In this document: positions 7,683-15,996 of the stretch, in pieces | Layout: each line of letters starts with the position of its first letter | How positions within the stretch are numbered: position 1 is the stretch's first letter | Origin: Sphingobacteriaceae bacterium | Lineage (GTDB): Bacteria; Bacteroidota; Bacteroidia; UBA7662 | Reading direction: 5' to 3' | Assembly (NCBI GenBank): GCA_013824115.1 | Contig: PNNG01000017.1 | Location: 23,133 to 87,132 of the forward strand | DNA: 64,000 nt | Program-made: the position numbers and the translations under genes | The notes under the pieces: model-generated | Database searches by the model: none | The model's input: only the letters and a program-made list of their open reading frames with translations | Told to the model about the DNA's origin: nothing

Positions 7683-8995
7683 GCCTCGTTTTCTACAAGC
7701 GCCTTGGGCAATTTTACCCAACGGTTAGAGAAGGCAGCAAATACCAGCAATACGGCCGCCAGTAACAAGGTATTGCGGGGATCGCTTGCCAGTACAGTAT
7801 CGTAAATCTGCGGTATCAGCAGCATGCTCATGATTTGCGGAATTACGATGAACATGTTGAAAATACCCATGTAAACCCCCATCCGGTCTTCGGGCACCGC
7901 CGCTGCCAGCATCACATAGGGCATGGCCATGATCGACGACCAGGCAATGCCCACCGGCAACATCAAAGCCACAAAGGTGTAGGCCGATTCAGCGAACCAC
8001 ATGCCACCAAAACCCAAAGCACCAGTGCACAACAGCAGGGCATGGGTGCTGCGCCTGCCCAATTTGCGGGCAACGTAAGGCAAGGTGAGCGAAAACAGAA
8101 AGCAAGAAGCACTAAATACCCCAAATCCGAGGTTGCCGTACTTGATGCCTTCGTCGAAACCAGGCATTCCGGCTTCCGAAGCACCATAGGCATGGCGTGC
8201 GATGGCCAAACCGTAGTATTGCCACATGAGCGGCAAGGCCATCCAGGTGAAAAACTTCACCCACCACAATTGCTTCATGCCTGCGGGCATCTCGCGGATA
8301 GCTGTCACTACATCGCCAAAAGCGGCTGCAAGTCCGGCCTTTTGGGGAGCAGCCAATTCTTCGGCCGATGGGGGTTCCTCGCGGGTGCTCAACACCGTAA
8401 CCAGTACGGCCAGCAAAATGGTGGTGGCACCTACATAAAACGACAGCCGTACAAAAAGCGGTATGTCGGAGCCGCTCACATCCGGGCTGCTCAAAAAGCC
8501 GAGAATACCCAAGATAAAGGGCATGAGGTTGGCCAAAACCTGTCCCAAGCCTACAAACAAACTCTGTATAGAAAAGCCCAAAGGCCGCTGGCTTTCGTCG
8601 AGTTTGTCGGCAATCAAGGCCCTGAAGGGCTCCATGGTTACGTTGGCAGCTCCATCGAGTAACCACAGCAAGGCAGCAGCATGCCACAACATACGTGAAT
8701 GGGGCATCAGGACCAAAGCCAGGCTGGTGAGAATAGCGCCGATAAGAATGAAGCCGCGACGCCTTCCAAAGAAGGGATGCCAGGTTTTGTCACTCATGGC
8801 ACCCACAATGGGCTGGACCAATAAACCAGTGATGGGACCCGCCAACCAGAGATAGGGTATTTGGGCTTCATCGGCACCCAAGTAGCGGTACACCGGACTC
8901 ATATTGGCTTGTTGAAGTCCGAAGGCATATTGCACACCCAAAAAGCCGAAACTCATGTTCCAAATTTGCCAAAAGCTGAGTTTTTTCTTGGTCAT
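7679..8995 (-). CDS. MFS sugar transporter (SLC45/GPH-like)
   Basis: 438-residue inner-membrane permease with twelve predicted helices. MSPVYRYLGADEAQIPYLWL near the start and the loop motif SDKTWHPFFGRRRGFILIG are typical of the sugar-proton symporters related to eukaryotic SLC45/sucrose transporters that Bacteroidota carry beside disaccharide-use genes. It is the last gene of a four-gene run (TonB receptor, hydrolase, kinase, permease) and overlaps the kinase gene by 4 nt. Likely substrate is an oligosaccharide such as sucrose or a malto-sugar; the sequence does not decide which. Confidence 0.87.
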   Translation of the reverse strand: MTKKKLSFWQIWNMSFGFLGVQYAFGLQQANMSPVYRYLGADEAQIPYLWLAGPITGLLVQPIVGAMSDKTWHPFFGRRRGFILIGAILTSLALVLMPHSRMLWHAAALLWLLDGAANVTMEPFRALIADKLDESQRPLGFSIQSLFVGLGQVLANLMPFILGILGFLSSPDVSGSDIPLFVRLSFYVGATTILLAVLVTVLSTREEPPSAEELAAPQKAGLAAAFGDVVTAIREMPAGMKQLWWVKFFTWMALPLMWQYYGLAIARHAYGASEAGMPGFDEGIKYGNLGFGVFSASCFLFSLTLPYVARKLGRRSTHALLLCTGALGFGGMWFAESAYTFVALMLPVGIAWSSIMAMPYVMLAAAVPEDRMGVYMGIFNMFIVIPQIMSMLLIPQIYDTVLASDPRNTLLLAAVLLVFAAFSNRWVKLPKALVENEA

Positions 8996-9639
8996 GCCGG
9001 TAGTCGTAAAATTTGAACACTGTAATCTTCAAGCACCAGCAAATGGGCTTGTTCACGCTGTTTAACAATGAGGTTATGTTCTATCACCAGTACCTTTTCC
9101 AGAAAATCGCTTGATACTTCGCGGCCGCGCTCCTCTCGGTTTTTACGGGTTTGCTGGTAGGTACGGGTCATAAAAACGCGCAGATCGGCGGTGCCGGCAG
9201 CAAATACATAAGTGCCCTCCACCAACATTACTTGATAAGCATCGAGGGGAATCATTTCCGAAAGAATCTGGTTTTCGTGGTAGTCAACCAGCGGTTTTTC
9301 GAGTCGGGTTTGGCCTGCTAAGAAGGCTTGTTGGTGCTCGGCCAATGCATCGAGGCGAACTTCTTGAAACCCCACCCACTCCAAATTTTCTTCTCTTTTG
9401 CGATGGTTACTTGCAGGAGGCAGGTGAAAGTAATCGTCTTGATGCAAAATGCAAGCATCTATGCCTCGTTCAAGCAGCAGCCGTTGGAGGCTTACTGCGG
9501 TAACCGATTTCCCACTGCCCGATTCACCAGCAATTTGGATGATTCTTTTTTGGCTAAAGAAATCGGCAGGCAACATATCGAGTACTTGCTTGCCTGTTTG
9601 GAGGTAAGCTGGTTTTATACCTATCACATCGCCAATCAT
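8992..9639 (-). CDS. Uridine-kinase-like P-loop kinase
   Basis: 215-residue cytosolic NTP-dependent kinase of the uridine kinase/phosphoribulokinase class. Walker A GESGSGKS at about residues 38-45, acceptor-site DDYFHLP at about 70, then LVEGTYVF (Walker B-like) and a lid region RTYQQTRKNREERGRE. Unlike nucleoside kinases it sits inside a sugar operon, so its substrate may be a sugar rather than uridine; this is inference. Overlaps both neighbours by 4 nt, which argues for tight co-translation with the hydrolase and permease. Confidence 0.8.
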   Translation of the reverse strand: MIGDVIGIKPAYLQTGKQVLDMLPADFFSQKRIIQIAGESGSGKSVTAVSLQRLLLERGIDACILHQDDYFHLPPASNHRKREENLEWVGFQEVRLDALAEHQQAFLAGQTRLEKPLVDYHENQILSEMIPLDAYQVMLVEGTYVFAAGTADLRVFMTRTYQQTRKNREERGREVSSDFLEKVLVIEHNLIVKQREQAHLLVLEDYSVQILRLPA

Positions 9640-10835
9640 TGGAAGTAGGTTTGGATGGTTTCGGGATTTGATTCAATAGCCAGTTGCATCAGTAGCAAAG
9701 CTGTTGCACTGTAGGTAAGTGGTGCTACACCTCCGGGCTTTCCTGAATCGGTGGCGTAATATTCGGGAAACACCCCATTTGCTTGGGTGCGTTGAAGTAA
9801 TTGCACATACTGGTTAAAGAGCTGTATGGCCAGTTCTCGGTAGCCATGGGCTGCCAGTGCTAAAGCCAGCCAGCCCGTAGCAATGGGCCAGCTGCCTCCA
9901 TTGTGGAAATGGTGTGGGTGGTTTTTGAATCGATGGGTGAACTGGCCAGCCAGCAGCGGCCAGTCGGTATCGCCAGGCTGAATTACTGGCCAAAACGCAG
10001 GCACCAGTTGTATTGGCCGCTGTTTGAGGAAGGATGCTAGCTGTTGCGCTACCCCGGATGGTTGCTGGTTTATGCCGGTTAACAAAGCAAAGGCATTGCC
10101 CATGGCATCCCAACGGGTGTCGTAACCCGATGGCCCGCAAGCTGCAAAGCAGTAGGTAGGCACTGCATTTTTAAGTCGTTGGTAAGCTTCAGGGTGGTAG
10201 CGCAAGTTGTTGGGTAAGGTGTTGAAAGTTGCCTTCGTTTTAGAAGCTATGGCATTGACTTTTGTTTGAGCATTTTCGGATGGCCAGATGGATGCCGCCA
10301 GTTGCTCTGCCCAAAGCCGCAAGGAATTGTCGTACAAGGTATGGCCATGGGTCACATATTCATCGGCCCAGTTGCCACCCAAAGGCGTATACAATAAGTC
10401 GGCATGATTAAATTCCCACGCACAAAACAGCGTACGGAGCTTGTTAACGGTAGGAGCGAATTGGGTAGCCAGGTCCTTGTCGTTTCGGTGTTTCACCAGC
10501 AGCGCTGCGCCTATGAGCCACCACAAGGAAGCATCTACCCGTCCTGCCAAGGTGCCATAACTAACTACCGGGGTATTCCCCAAGCCCACGCTCGAAGGAA
10601 TTTGGCCGTTGGGTGCTTGGTTTCGTGCTAAAATCAGCAAGGTGAGACGCAATTGTTCTACCAGCGCTTCGTCGCCAGCCATCAAGCCACATACTCCAGC
10701 CATGATGCCATCGCGTGCCCACACCCTTTGGTAATTGTCAACGGCTTTTTCGGATGCCAATATCCCTTCGGGCACAAAAGCACGTGCCAGACTGAGGCTG
10801 GCACGTGCGATCCATATTTGGGAGATGCTATTCAT
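9636..10835 (-). CDS. (alpha/alpha)6-barrel glycoside hydrolase
   Basis: 399-residue protein without a signal peptide, so probably cytosolic. Motifs VWARDGIMAG near residue 40 (with an acidic residue at the usual general-acid position), RVDASLWWLIGAALLV and GGNWADEYVTHGHTLYDNSL match helical-barrel enzymes of the glucoamylase, debranching or GH100 invertase type. It would cut the oligosaccharide brought in by the neighbouring permease. ATG at 10835 is preferred; the TTG 15 nt upstream adds only MFCHR. The exact GH family is not certain. Lies 24 nt after the TonB receptor stop and overlaps the kinase gene. Confidence 0.75.
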   Translation of the reverse strand: MNSISQIWIARASLSLARAFVPEGILASEKAVDNYQRVWARDGIMAGVCGLMAGDEALVEQLRLTLLILARNQAPNGQIPSSVGLGNTPVVSYGTLAGRVDASLWWLIGAALLVKHRNDKDLATQFAPTVNKLRTLFCAWEFNHADLLYTPLGGNWADEYVTHGHTLYDNSLRLWAEQLAASIWPSENAQTKVNAIASKTKATFNTLPNNLRYHPEAYQRLKNAVPTYCFAACGPSGYDTRWDAMGNAFALLTGINQQPSGVAQQLASFLKQRPIQLVPAFWPVIQPGDTDWPLLAGQFTHRFKNHPHHFHNGGSWPIATGWLALALAAHGYRELAIQLFNQYVQLLQRTQANGVFPEYYATDSGKPGGVAPLTYSATALLLMQLAIESNPETIQTYFQ

Positions 10836-10859
10836 GCGATGGCAAAACAAACATCTTGA

Positions 10860-13484
10860 TTAAAAGCGGTATTGCACCGAGAAACCAATGGTTCTACCGG
10901 TGATGGGGCGAGCACGCACCAAATTCACCTGGTTGTCGGTAATGCCTCCTTCTTCGGCTTCGGTGATACCCAAAGCATTAAAAATATTGTTTCCATTAAG
11001 TGCAACGGAAATGTTGCCATTCAATTGGTAACGAACATATCCGTTCACAAAGGTGTAACCAGGCATCACAAGCACATTGTTGTCTTGCGTAAAGGCGCGC
11101 GACTGGCCAATGATGGTAGCACCTGCGTGCAGATTTTTCATTATTTGGTAGTTGGGAGCCACAAAGAACATCACACCAGGTTGGCGGCGTGGCATATTGC
11201 CCCAGTTGGCGGTATCGGCACCGCCGCTGATTTCGGCATTGGTGAAGGTGGCACCGGCACGTACATCGAGCTTACCAAACTGGGCAGCACCTTCGAGTTC
11301 AAGGCCAAATGCGCGGTAGTTGTTGTCGATGATGCGTTGGGTAGTGAGCTCAAATCCACCCGCCTCGGTAGTGGCCGCATAAAAAGCGGTAGCAAACAAG
11401 GCGAAATTTTTGAAATTGGCTTTGTATCCCAATTCAGCCTGGTCGATCATGTCTACTGCATTCAAGGCTACACCACCTGTGTAAGGCAAGTTTTGGAACA
11501 AAATGCGATCTGCTTTCGCCGAACCACCGCGGCTGTAGCGGCCAAATACTGCTGCTTGATCGTTGAGTTTGTAGTTTAAACCAGCTGAATACGACAAATA
11601 AGCGTATTCATAGGCTACTGGTGTACGCTTTTCATGGTCGACATAGGCTACCGACTGCTCCCAGGGACTGATAGTACCATCGTTATTCACGTCGGATGGA
11701 CGGTTGGAACCACCGGCAAAAGAGCCATACACGCTTCCCATATCGTAACGTGCCGAAACATCGGCGAACAAGCGATTAGCCATTACCCAGCTAGCCGAAA
11801 CGTAAGGAGAAGACGTATTGTGCTGGGTGTTGTACGAGCGGTGCAAATTGCCCCAGGCCGGCGTGCCATAAGCGTACAAGCCATTGGTGCTGAAGGCAGC
11901 TCCGGTTGAATCGAATACATTGACCATGCGGGCACCGTTGCCATTCACTTCCATGAGGTAGCTGTTCCACAGCCACGACATATCGATGTTTTGCTGCGAA
12001 CGGAAGTAACCCAAGGTGAGGTCAACACCTTTTACATTCTTCTTGAGTTTGAAGTCGTTCACAAACAAATTGAAATTGTTGAGTTCGGTATCGAAAAGGT
12101 GCATGCGCATGAGCAGGTTGTTGCCGGCGTTTCCGCTACCAAAGGCGGTACCGTCGGCGTAGCGCAAGGTAGCGCCTGCACCGGCAATGCTTTGCGCAAT
12201 GGTGCCGGGATTCCCAAATTCGGCAGGGAAAGGCGATACAAAGCGGCCGCTGTTGAACGACATACGGGTGCGGTTTTCGAGGCTCCAACCCTCGCCAATT
12301 TCGGTTGCAAATTCAGAGCCGATAGATGTCGACTGTGGATTCATGCCGTGCATGAGGTTGCTGGTGCGCAAGTCGCCAGCCACCCCGGTACCCAGGTTGT
12401 TAGTGAGGAAAGGCGATTGCAGGGCGCCACGACGGGCGTCGAAACCGGCTACCGATTCCCAAACCGGATTGGCAGCGGTGCCGCTTACCTGCATGGGCAT
12501 GGGCATATAGGCCGGTGTGCGGTCGTTCAAGTACTTCAAATATACCCTTGCATAACCGCTGTTGAAGCGCTTGGTGAGGTTGGCCTTGAACTGTCCGCCC
12601 TGGTTGGCATCAAAGCCCGTGGTACGCATGCCTTCGCCCTGGCGGATGAAGCCGCCCATGTGAAAACTCACACTTTCGTTGAGCGGTGCACCGTACTCAA
12701 AGTCGGTTCGGAACTGGTCGAAGTTCAAGCCATAAGAAGTCATGACACTGCCGCCAGCTATACCACCAGTTTTGCTGATGAGGTTGATGATACCTGCAGG
12801 TGAGTTGGTAGCCATCGTGGAGGCCGATCCACCGCGGATGGCTTCAATGCGTTGGATGGTTTGGTCGGCACGCAAAAAGATATCGGCTGTGGCAAAAGCA
12901 ATGTCGCCAAACTGCAAAATGGGCAAACCATCTTCCTGCAGTTGGAGGTACTTAGAACCACCCGATGAAATGGGCACACCACGCACAGCAATGTTGGTGT
13001 TGCCTTCACCCGCCGAGGCTTCTGAACGCACACCTGGAATGGTACGGAACAATTCAGCGGTGTTGCTCGGATTTTGGTTGGTGATGGTGGCGGTGTTGAT
13101 GGTGGTCATCGACACGCTGCTTTCGAGCTTCGATACCTTGTTCGATACCCCGGTAACTACCACGTCTTTGAGGCTAAGCACGTCGCGCTTGAGGGTAAAG
13201 TCAACCACGAGCAAAGCGCCCTTTACGGTTACCGTTTGGCTTACCGACTCATAGCCAATTTGAGAGGCCTTGAGTTTGTAGTCGCCAGCCGGGAGGTCGG
13301 CAATTTCGTAGCGGCCATCTACATCGGCCACAGCACCCCGCGATGTGCCTTCTACTTGTACGGTGGCATACATCAAAGGTGCTCCGCTGTCATCCGATAG
13401 CTTTCCCTTGATGGAGCCTTGGCCAAATACCACTGCCGGGAGGAGCAGCAAGACCAGACTTTTGAAAAAAGTAAACAGTTTCAT
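10860..13484 (-). CDS. TonB-dependent outer-membrane receptor
   Basis: 874-residue outer-membrane receptor. Signal peptide MKLFTFFKSLVLLLLPAVVF ending before GQGS. Residues about 22-110 form a carboxypeptidase-regulatory-like domain (GSIKGKLSDDSGAPLMYATV), then a plug domain (NPSNTAELFRTIPGVRSEA, IRGGSASTMATNSPAGIINL) and a 22-strand barrel ending in F (FSVQYRF). No SusD partner follows and the length is below SusC size. The start at 13484 gives the signal peptide; the longer frame from 13532 is not needed. First gene of the sugar operon, with a LacI regulator divergent to it; it probably imports an oligosaccharide by TonB energy. Confidence 0.9.
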   Translation of the reverse strand: MKLFTFFKSLVLLLLPAVVFGQGSIKGKLSDDSGAPLMYATVQVEGTSRGAVADVDGRYEIADLPAGDYKLKASQIGYESVSQTVTVKGALLVVDFTLKRDVLSLKDVVVTGVSNKVSKLESSVSMTTINTATITNQNPSNTAELFRTIPGVRSEASAGEGNTNIAVRGVPISSGGSKYLQLQEDGLPILQFGDIAFATADIFLRADQTIQRIEAIRGGSASTMATNSPAGIINLISKTGGIAGGSVMTSYGLNFDQFRTDFEYGAPLNESVSFHMGGFIRQGEGMRTTGFDANQGGQFKANLTKRFNSGYARVYLKYLNDRTPAYMPMPMQVSGTAANPVWESVAGFDARRGALQSPFLTNNLGTGVAGDLRTSNLMHGMNPQSTSIGSEFATEIGEGWSLENRTRMSFNSGRFVSPFPAEFGNPGTIAQSIAGAGATLRYADGTAFGSGNAGNNLLMRMHLFDTELNNFNLFVNDFKLKKNVKGVDLTLGYFRSQQNIDMSWLWNSYLMEVNGNGARMVNVFDSTGAAFSTNGLYAYGTPAWGNLHRSYNTQHNTSSPYVSASWVMANRLFADVSARYDMGSVYGSFAGGSNRPSDVNNDGTISPWEQSVAYVDHEKRTPVAYEYAYLSYSAGLNYKLNDQAAVFGRYSRGGSAKADRILFQNLPYTGGVALNAVDMIDQAELGYKANFKNFALFATAFYAATTEAGGFELTTQRIIDNNYRAFGLELEGAAQFGKLDVRAGATFTNAEISGGADTANWGNMPRRQPGVMFFVAPNYQIMKNLHAGATIIGQSRAFTQDNNVLVMPGYTFVNGYVRYQLNGNISVALNGNNIFNALGITEAEEGGITDNQVNLVRARPITGRTIGFSVQYRF

Positions 13485-13510
13485 ACAAACGTTTTTAGGT
13501 TTTAGTGCTC

Positions 13511-13518
13511 CAAATCTA
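13511..13518 (-). promoter_or_regulatory. -7 box TAGATTTG before the TonB receptor
   Basis: Read on the minus strand, 13518 to 13511 is TAGATTTG, a full match to TAnnTTTG, 26 nt before the ATG at 13484. The LacI-type repeats at 13561-13597 lie upstream of it. Confidence 0.55.
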
Positions 13519-13560
13519 TCGGGCTGATTCACTAAAAAAAGGGATGTCGCAATGACACAC

Positions 13561-13597
13561 TTTCCACAATCGTTTGCGGAATCGTTTGCGGTGGAAA
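13561..13597. promoter_or_regulatory. LacI-type operator cluster
   Basis: Two direct copies of ATCGTTTGCGG(A/T) at 13569-13580 and 13581-13592 lie inside an inverted repeat TTTCCAC (13561-13567) / GTGGAAA (13591-13597). CGTTTGCG half-sites with a CG step are typical for LacI-family proteins. The block lies between the TonB operon promoter and the LacI gene, so it most likely controls the TonB operon. Confidence 0.55.
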
Positions 13598-13695
13598 AGT
13601 AATTGAATTTTTTTCAAAATTCGGGTCTGGTATTTCGATTTGCAGCTTTCTCAGGAGTGGGATGTGCTGGTAAAAGGAGTGTCCTCTGGTTTTTC

Positions 13696-13708
13696 CGCAA
13701 ACATTGCG
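13696..13708. promoter_or_regulatory. Second operator-like palindrome before lacI-type gene
   Basis: CGCAA-ACA-TTGCG is a perfect 5-bp inverted repeat 22 nt before the regulator ATG; with its flanks TCCGCAAAC is the reverse complement of the CGTTTGCGGA half-site found at 13571-13580. Probably an autoregulatory site. Confidence 0.5.
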
Positions 13709-13730
13709 ATATTTCCATCGAAATTTCGGC

Positions 13731-14732
13731 ATGCAAAAGCGAACTACCATCAAAGATCTGTCGCGCATACTGGGTGTGAGCCCCTCTACGGTTTCGCGCG
13801 CCCTGCACGATCATCCCGACATAGGAAAGGCCCTCAAGCAAAAAGTTCGCGAGCTGGCAACCGCCTTGCATTATTATCCCAATGCCATGGCTTCGCAATT
13901 GCGGCAAAGCGACAATAAAACCCTGGCACTCATCATCCCTGAAATTACCATGTTCTTTTTTCCTTCGGTCATCGAAGGCATTACCCAAAAAGTACGTGAA
14001 CATGGCTATCAATTGATGGTGCTACAATCGCACGAAAACCTACAACAAGAAATTGAAAACATCAAGACTTGCATTAATCTCCGGGTAAACGGTATCATGA
14101 TTTCGTTGTGCCGCGACACCCATCAGCTAGATCACCTGAAAGAGGCTGCCGAGATGGGCATTTCCATTGTAATTTTCGACAAGACGGTGCCGAATAATCG
14201 CTTTCCTTTTGTAGGAATCGACGATAAAAATGCTTCACAAAAGGCGGTAAGCTGGTTGACCTTTCAAGGCTGCACCAAACTATTGGGCATTTTTGGGCAT
14301 CCCCACATGAGTATTTCTAATCAAAGGCGCGAAGGCTTTGAAACGGCCTGCATGCAATTGCTGCCTACCGGCGGTGCCTTTAAGAGCGTGCATGCCCTCA
14401 ATCAGGCCGATGCTGCGCACCAACTACATGCACTTTGGTCGCAGTTTGAGCCCGATGGCATTTTTTGCATGAGCGATGAAGTGCTGGCTGGCGTAATGCC
14501 TACTCTCAGTAAAATAGCAGATAATCAGGCAAAAAGCAGTAAAGTAATAGGCATTTCCGATGGTAAACTGCCCTTTTTGTTTCACGAGTCGTTGCACTTT
14601 TTGCATCACGATGGCTTTAAAATAGGTACGGCAACCGCGCAATGTTTGCTCAATGGGCTGCAAATGGGGGGCAAGTCAATCGATGTGCCAGTGATCATCC
14701 AAGAAACTCCTATTGTGGGCAACCGGCAATGA
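13731..14732 (+). CDS. LacI family transcriptional regulator
   Basis: 333-residue repressor/activator. N-terminal HTH with TTIKDLSRILGVSPSTVSRA and the hinge segment YYPNAMASQLR, then a periplasmic-binding-protein-like effector domain (LALIIPEITMFFFPSVIEGI, GISIVIFDKTV, VGIDDKNASQKAV, DGIFCMSDEVLAGV). The ATG at 13731 puts the HTH at residue 5, as in the family; an in-frame ATG at 13704 adds nine residues of no clear use and overlaps the palindrome. Divergent to the TonB-GH-kinase-MFS operon, so an imported sugar or its phosphate is the likely effector. Confidence 0.92.
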   Translation: MQKRTTIKDLSRILGVSPSTVSRALHDHPDIGKALKQKVRELATALHYYPNAMASQLRQSDNKTLALIIPEITMFFFPSVIEGITQKVREHGYQLMVLQSHENLQQEIENIKTCINLRVNGIMISLCRDTHQLDHLKEAAEMGISIVIFDKTVPNNRFPFVGIDDKNASQKAVSWLTFQGCTKLLGIFGHPHMSISNQRREGFETACMQLLPTGGAFKSVHALNQADAAHQLHALWSQFEPDGIFCMSDEVLAGVMPTLSKIADNQAKSSKVIGISDGKLPFLFHESLHFLHHDGFKIGTATAQCLLNGLQMGGKSIDVPVIIQETPIVGNRQ

Positions 14733-14758
14733 GGCTTTGACAGCCGGTATTTTCATGC

Positions 14759-14766
14759 GACCTTTG
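14759..14766 (+). promoter_or_regulatory. -7 box GACCTTTG at the RidA gene
   Basis: GACCTTTG with TTTG at 14736-14739 as the -33 part. The ATG at 14772 begins 5 nt after the box, so the transcript is predicted to be leaderless or nearly so. Confidence 0.45.
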
Positions 14767-14771
14767 CCCTT

Positions 14772-15212
14772 ATGAGCAGCATTTCAACTGGCAGTGCCCC
14801 CAATCCGGTGGGCCTTTATCCGCATGCACGCCGTGTAGGCAATCTCTTGTTTTTGTCGGGCATTGGCCCCCGTGCCGCCGGCACCGACGCCCATAATCCG
14901 CAGGTACCGGGCTTACAGCTCGACAAAAACGGCAATTTCGAGGCTTTCGACTTTGAGGCCCAGGTACATCAGGTATTGGCCAATGTAAAGGCAGTTTTAG
15001 AAGCCAGCGGCGCCCGCATGGAAGATCTGGTAGACATCACCGTATTTCTTACCGATATGCAGCGCGATTTCAAAACCTTCAACCGGGTGTATGCCGAATA
15101 TTTCCGCGACATGGATCCCAAGCCTTGCCGCACTACGGTAGAAGTGGGCGCTTTACCTACGGCCATTGCCATTGAATTGAAGTGTATGGCTGTAATCCCC
15201 AACGGCCAATGA
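14772..15212 (+). CDS. RidA/YjgF family deaminase
   Basis: 146-residue RidA-fold protein; members hydrolyse reactive enamines/imines to ketones plus ammonia, and one branch is 2-aminomuconate deaminase of tryptophan and aminophenol breakdown. Seen: LFLSGIGPR, VHQVLANVKAVLEASGARME, VDITVFLTDMQRDFKTFNRVY and PCRTTVEVGALP with the conserved Arg and the C-terminal Glu of IELKCMAVI. The insert GTDAHNPQVPGLQLD is like that of the aminomuconate branch. Tryptophan dioxygenase lies 10 kb away, so a shared pathway is possible but not shown. Stop overlaps the next gene (ATGA). Confidence 0.85.
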   Translation: MSSISTGSAPNPVGLYPHARRVGNLLFLSGIGPRAAGTDAHNPQVPGLQLDKNGNFEAFDFEAQVHQVLANVKAVLEASGARMEDLVDITVFLTDMQRDFKTFNRVYAEYFRDMDPKPCRTTVEVGALPTAIAIELKCMAVIPNGQ

Positions 15213-15409
15213 GCGCGCCTCAAACGCCTGCAGCGCAAAACACTTTGCTGCATTTTGTGTTGGGACTGGCACTGGGTGGAGGTTTGGTAGCCGGCATGCA
15301 AGCCCGCTTGTGGTGGCTCGAGCTGTTGTGTTTGGCCGGTGTGCTTTTGTACGTTTTTTTGAGAGCGGGTTTTACGCGGACCTTGAAAAACAGACAACAG
15401 AGAAAGTAA
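15209..15409 (+). CDS. Small two-helix membrane protein
   Basis: 66-residue protein with two hydrophobic stretches (LLHFVLGLALGGGLVAGMQA and LWWLELLCLAGVLLYVFLRA) and a basic C-terminus (TLKNRQQRK), so probably an inner-membrane hairpin. Translationally coupled to the RidA gene by a 4-nt overlap. Ends exactly against the stop of the convergent lipoprotein gene (TAATTA at 15407-15412). Function unknown. Confidence 0.6.
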   Translation: MSAPQTPAAQNTLLHFVLGLALGGGLVAGMQARLWWLELLCLAGVLLYVFLRAGFTRTLKNRQQRK

Positions 15410-15880
15410 TTATTCCTTTTTTCCCTTTCTTAACCAAACAGTAAGCACTTGCTTGTCGCCTTTCCGGGTTTCAAAATAGGAAGGACGGTAGGCCCCGGGT
15501 ACTGCAAAGCAAGCTTCAAGGGTATCGCCTTTGAGGCGGTAAATGCCATTGCGTTTTAGTCCATGGTCTTCTACGCCATCTACCCAAATGTCGAGGTGGC
15601 GTGGGTAAAAATCGTCTTGCACCAAATAGCGGCCGTGGTACATTTCGTCGTTCCGCACCCTAAAAATGCTGAAGATACTGTCGTGCATGGTAAGATGCAC
15701 CCCGTGGGCTTGTTCGTCGGGATAAACCACCCCATCAGCTTCGGTATGTAGTAGGTCCCATTCGCCGCTCAAATCAACTGGCTTGGGACGGTTTAAATCG
15801 CAACCACCCAGCAAGCCGAAAAGCGAAACAAGGAATATTAATGCTGAAAAAGACTTAAGGCGGGTTTCTAGAAAGGGCAT
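15410..15880 (-). CDS. Lipoprotein with TIGR03067-like domain
   Basis: 156 residues. Signal sequence with lipobox LLGGC at about residues 23-27 predicts a lipid-anchored periplasmic protein. The mature part begins LSGEWDLLHTEADGVVYP and ends GIYRLKGDTLEACFAVPGAY, RPSYFETRKGD and LTVWLRKG, the strand order and wording of the TIGR03067 domain, a lipocalin-like barrel of unknown role. Monocistronic by position. Confidence 0.7.
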   Translation of the reverse strand: MPFLETRLKSFSALIFLVSLFGLLGGCDLNRPKPVDLSGEWDLLHTEADGVVYPDEQAHGVHLTMHDSIFSIFRVRNDEMYHGRYLVQDDFYPRHLDIWVDGVEDHGLKRNGIYRLKGDTLEACFAVPGAYRPSYFETRKGDKQVLTVWLRKGKKE

Positions 15881-15949
15881 GTATTCTAAACCGAAGTGAA
15901 AAGCATTGGGTTCAGGAAATGCAAATAAAGCATTTCGGGTGTAAAAACA

Positions 15950-15977
15950 AAAATGCCCGGTCTAAACCGGGCATTTT
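15950..15977. terminator. Bidirectional terminator
   Basis: Perfect 12-bp stem AAAATGCCCGGT / ACCGGGCATTTT around the loop CTAA. The A and T tails make it work on both strands; it ends the minus-strand lipoprotein gene that stops at 15997. Confidence 0.85.
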
Positions 15978-15996
15978 AAGTGGCAGTCTATTTCTT

